Shown here: positions 63,451 to 64,000 of the stretch, one piece after another
Layout: the number at the start of each line of letters is the position of its first letter
How positions within the stretch are numbered: position 1 is the first letter of the stretch
NCBI GenBank assembly: GCA_017450005.1
Contig: JAFSYM010000015.1
Coordinates: forward strand, 62,001 to 126,000
Origin: Clostridia bacterium
GTDB taxonomy: Bacteria > Bacillota > Clostridia > Oscillospirales > Acutalibacteraceae
Direction: 5' to 3'
DNA: 64,000 nt
Notes under the pieces: generated by a model
What the model saw: only the letters and a program-made list of their open reading frames with translations
Told to the model about the DNA's origin: nothing
Databases searched by the model: none
Program-made: the position numbers and the translations under genes

Positions 63451-64000
63451 AGGTGTATATTGCGATTCTGCTCACGGCAATCCTGACGGAGAACTTTGTA
63501 CTGGCAAAGTTTCTCGGTATCTGTCCCTTCCTCGGCGTTTCCAAAAAACTGAACACCGCAGTCGGTATGTCGGCAGCCGTGATCTTTGTTATGGCGATGG
63601 CGACCGCCGTTACATACCCGATCAACAAGTATTTGCTGCTGCCGAACGATCTGGCGTATTTGCAGACAATCGTATTCATTCTGGTTATTGCCGCGCTTGT
63701 GCAGCTTGTGGAGATTGTGCTCAAGCGTTATATTCCCGCGCTGTACTCCGCACTTGGCATTTATCTGCCGCTGATTACGACCAACTGCGCCGTGCTCGGC
63801 GTGGTGCTGCTGAACGTGGAAAAAGCCGCTGCGGACGCTTCGTTCGGATTCGCGGCGTCGATGTTTAACTCCGTCGGCGCAGGTCTCGGCTTTATGCTGG
63901 CCATGGTCATGTTCTCGGGCGTTCGTTCCAAAATGGAACACGCCGATATTCCGAAATTTATGCAGGGTCTGCCGATCACGCTTGTGGCGGCGTCTCTGGT
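63447..64000 (+). CDS. rnfA: Rnf complex subunit A (3' end outside window)
   Basis: 184 codons are present of about 190 expected, so almost complete. LTAILTENFVLAKFLGICPFLG and ITTNCAVLGVVLL are the RnfA/NqrE signatures with the paired membrane cysteines that hold the Fe site with RnfE. ATG overlaps the rnfE stop (ATGA), and AAGGAGG lies upstream. rnfB should follow beyond the right edge. Confidence 0.95.
   Translation, partial: MKVYIAILLTAILTENFVLAKFLGICPFLGVSKKLNTAVGMSAAVIFVMAMATAVTYPINKYLLLPNDLAYLQTIVFILVIAALVQLVEIVLKRYIPALYSALGIYLPLITTNCAVLGVVLLNVEKAAADASFGFAASMFNSVGAGLGFMLAMVMFSGVRSKMEHADIPKFMQGLPITLVAASL

Noticed and set aside
1..64000. CRISPR array, prophage, IS element, tRNA or rRNA genes
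   Set aside because: No spaced repeats, integrase, phage structural genes, transposase, cloverleaf-like blocks or rRNA signatures were seen while reading the window. A tRNAscan or Infernal run would settle the RNA question.

Overview
The window comes from a spore-forming, anaerobic Bacillota chromosome, most likely class Clostridia and probably near the Oscillospirales/Ruminococcaceae-type gut lineages. The evidence is a sporulation sigma factor (SigG), SpoIID, a Bacillus-like holB/darA/ricT cluster, DnaD/DnaI-type primosome proteins, a complete start of an Rnf cluster (rnfC-D-G-E-A), clean SigA-type promoters and strong Shine-Dalgarno sites. Coding DNA is moderately GC-rich and intergenic DNA AT-rich. 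The lineage call is inference. I see no tRNA, rRNA, IS element, prophage, CRISPR array or origin. No gene-free stretch exceeds about 220 bp, so this is a dense, ordinary core-genome segment.

Layout. 1-5.6 kb (minus): citrate synthase, an unknown membrane protein, an AEC transporter, a QueG-like Fe-S protein, the c-di-AMP receptor DarA, HolB and truncated RicT. 5.7-6.7 kb (plus): SpoIID. 6.7-14.7 kb (minus): one run of nagB, dnaD-like, dnaI-like, tex, GH2 and DUF1015 genes. 14.7-18.2 kb (minus): HAD hydrolase, a TetM-family GTPase and sigG. 18.3-20.9 kb (plus): trpS, an acyltransferase-like membrane protein and an Mrp ATPase. 20.9-27.8 kb (minus): aspartate aminotransferase, murA, then walJ-rlmH-HEYGH membrane protein-DUF4364-ribulokinase. 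27.9-31.4 kb (minus): a GH125 alpha-mannosidase and an unassigned 739-residue partner. 31.4-34.7 kb: a TRIC channel, TrmO, a PTN-repeat surface protein and an IspD/TarI cytidylyltransferase. 34.7-38 kb (minus): asd-dapA-dapB-ACT. 38.1-43.7 kb (plus): queA-tgt-TIM barrel-flavoprotein-Cys-rich protein-yajC-TIGR04086. 43.7-52.2 kb (minus): metallophosphoesterase, tig-clpP-clpX-lon-engB and lysA. 52.3-58.3 kb (minus): rplS, two signal peptidases, rbgA, rnhB, a dipeptidase and thrC. 58.3-59.6 kb: an MFS transporter. 59.8 kb to the end (plus): the Rnf operon.

How the genes work together. Asd, DapA, DapB and LysA make lysine/meso-DAP, and ThrC is the threonine branch. MurA, DapA/B and SpoIID bear on peptidoglycan. 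Tig, ClpXP and Lon are protein quality control. QueA and Tgt install queuosine. RplS, RlmH, RbgA and EngB serve the ribosome. Rnf couples ferredoxin oxidation to an ion gradient.

Most genes are housekeeping, and I do not claim a wholly new system. The best second-look items are: (1) a SigF-like promoter nested inside a hairpin that hides the sigG ribosome-binding site, which matches the read-through silencing logic known from B. subtilis although the upstream gene here is different; (2) an uncharacterised putative glycoside hydrolase translationally coupled to a GH125 mannosidase; (3) a TetM-like GTPase lacking the resistance loop; (4) a QueG-like protein without its expected catalytic Asp; (5) a structured RNA segment between rplS and the signal peptidases.

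Many genes appear to start at TTG or GTG. Starts below were set by Shine-Dalgarno spacing and are therefore inferences.
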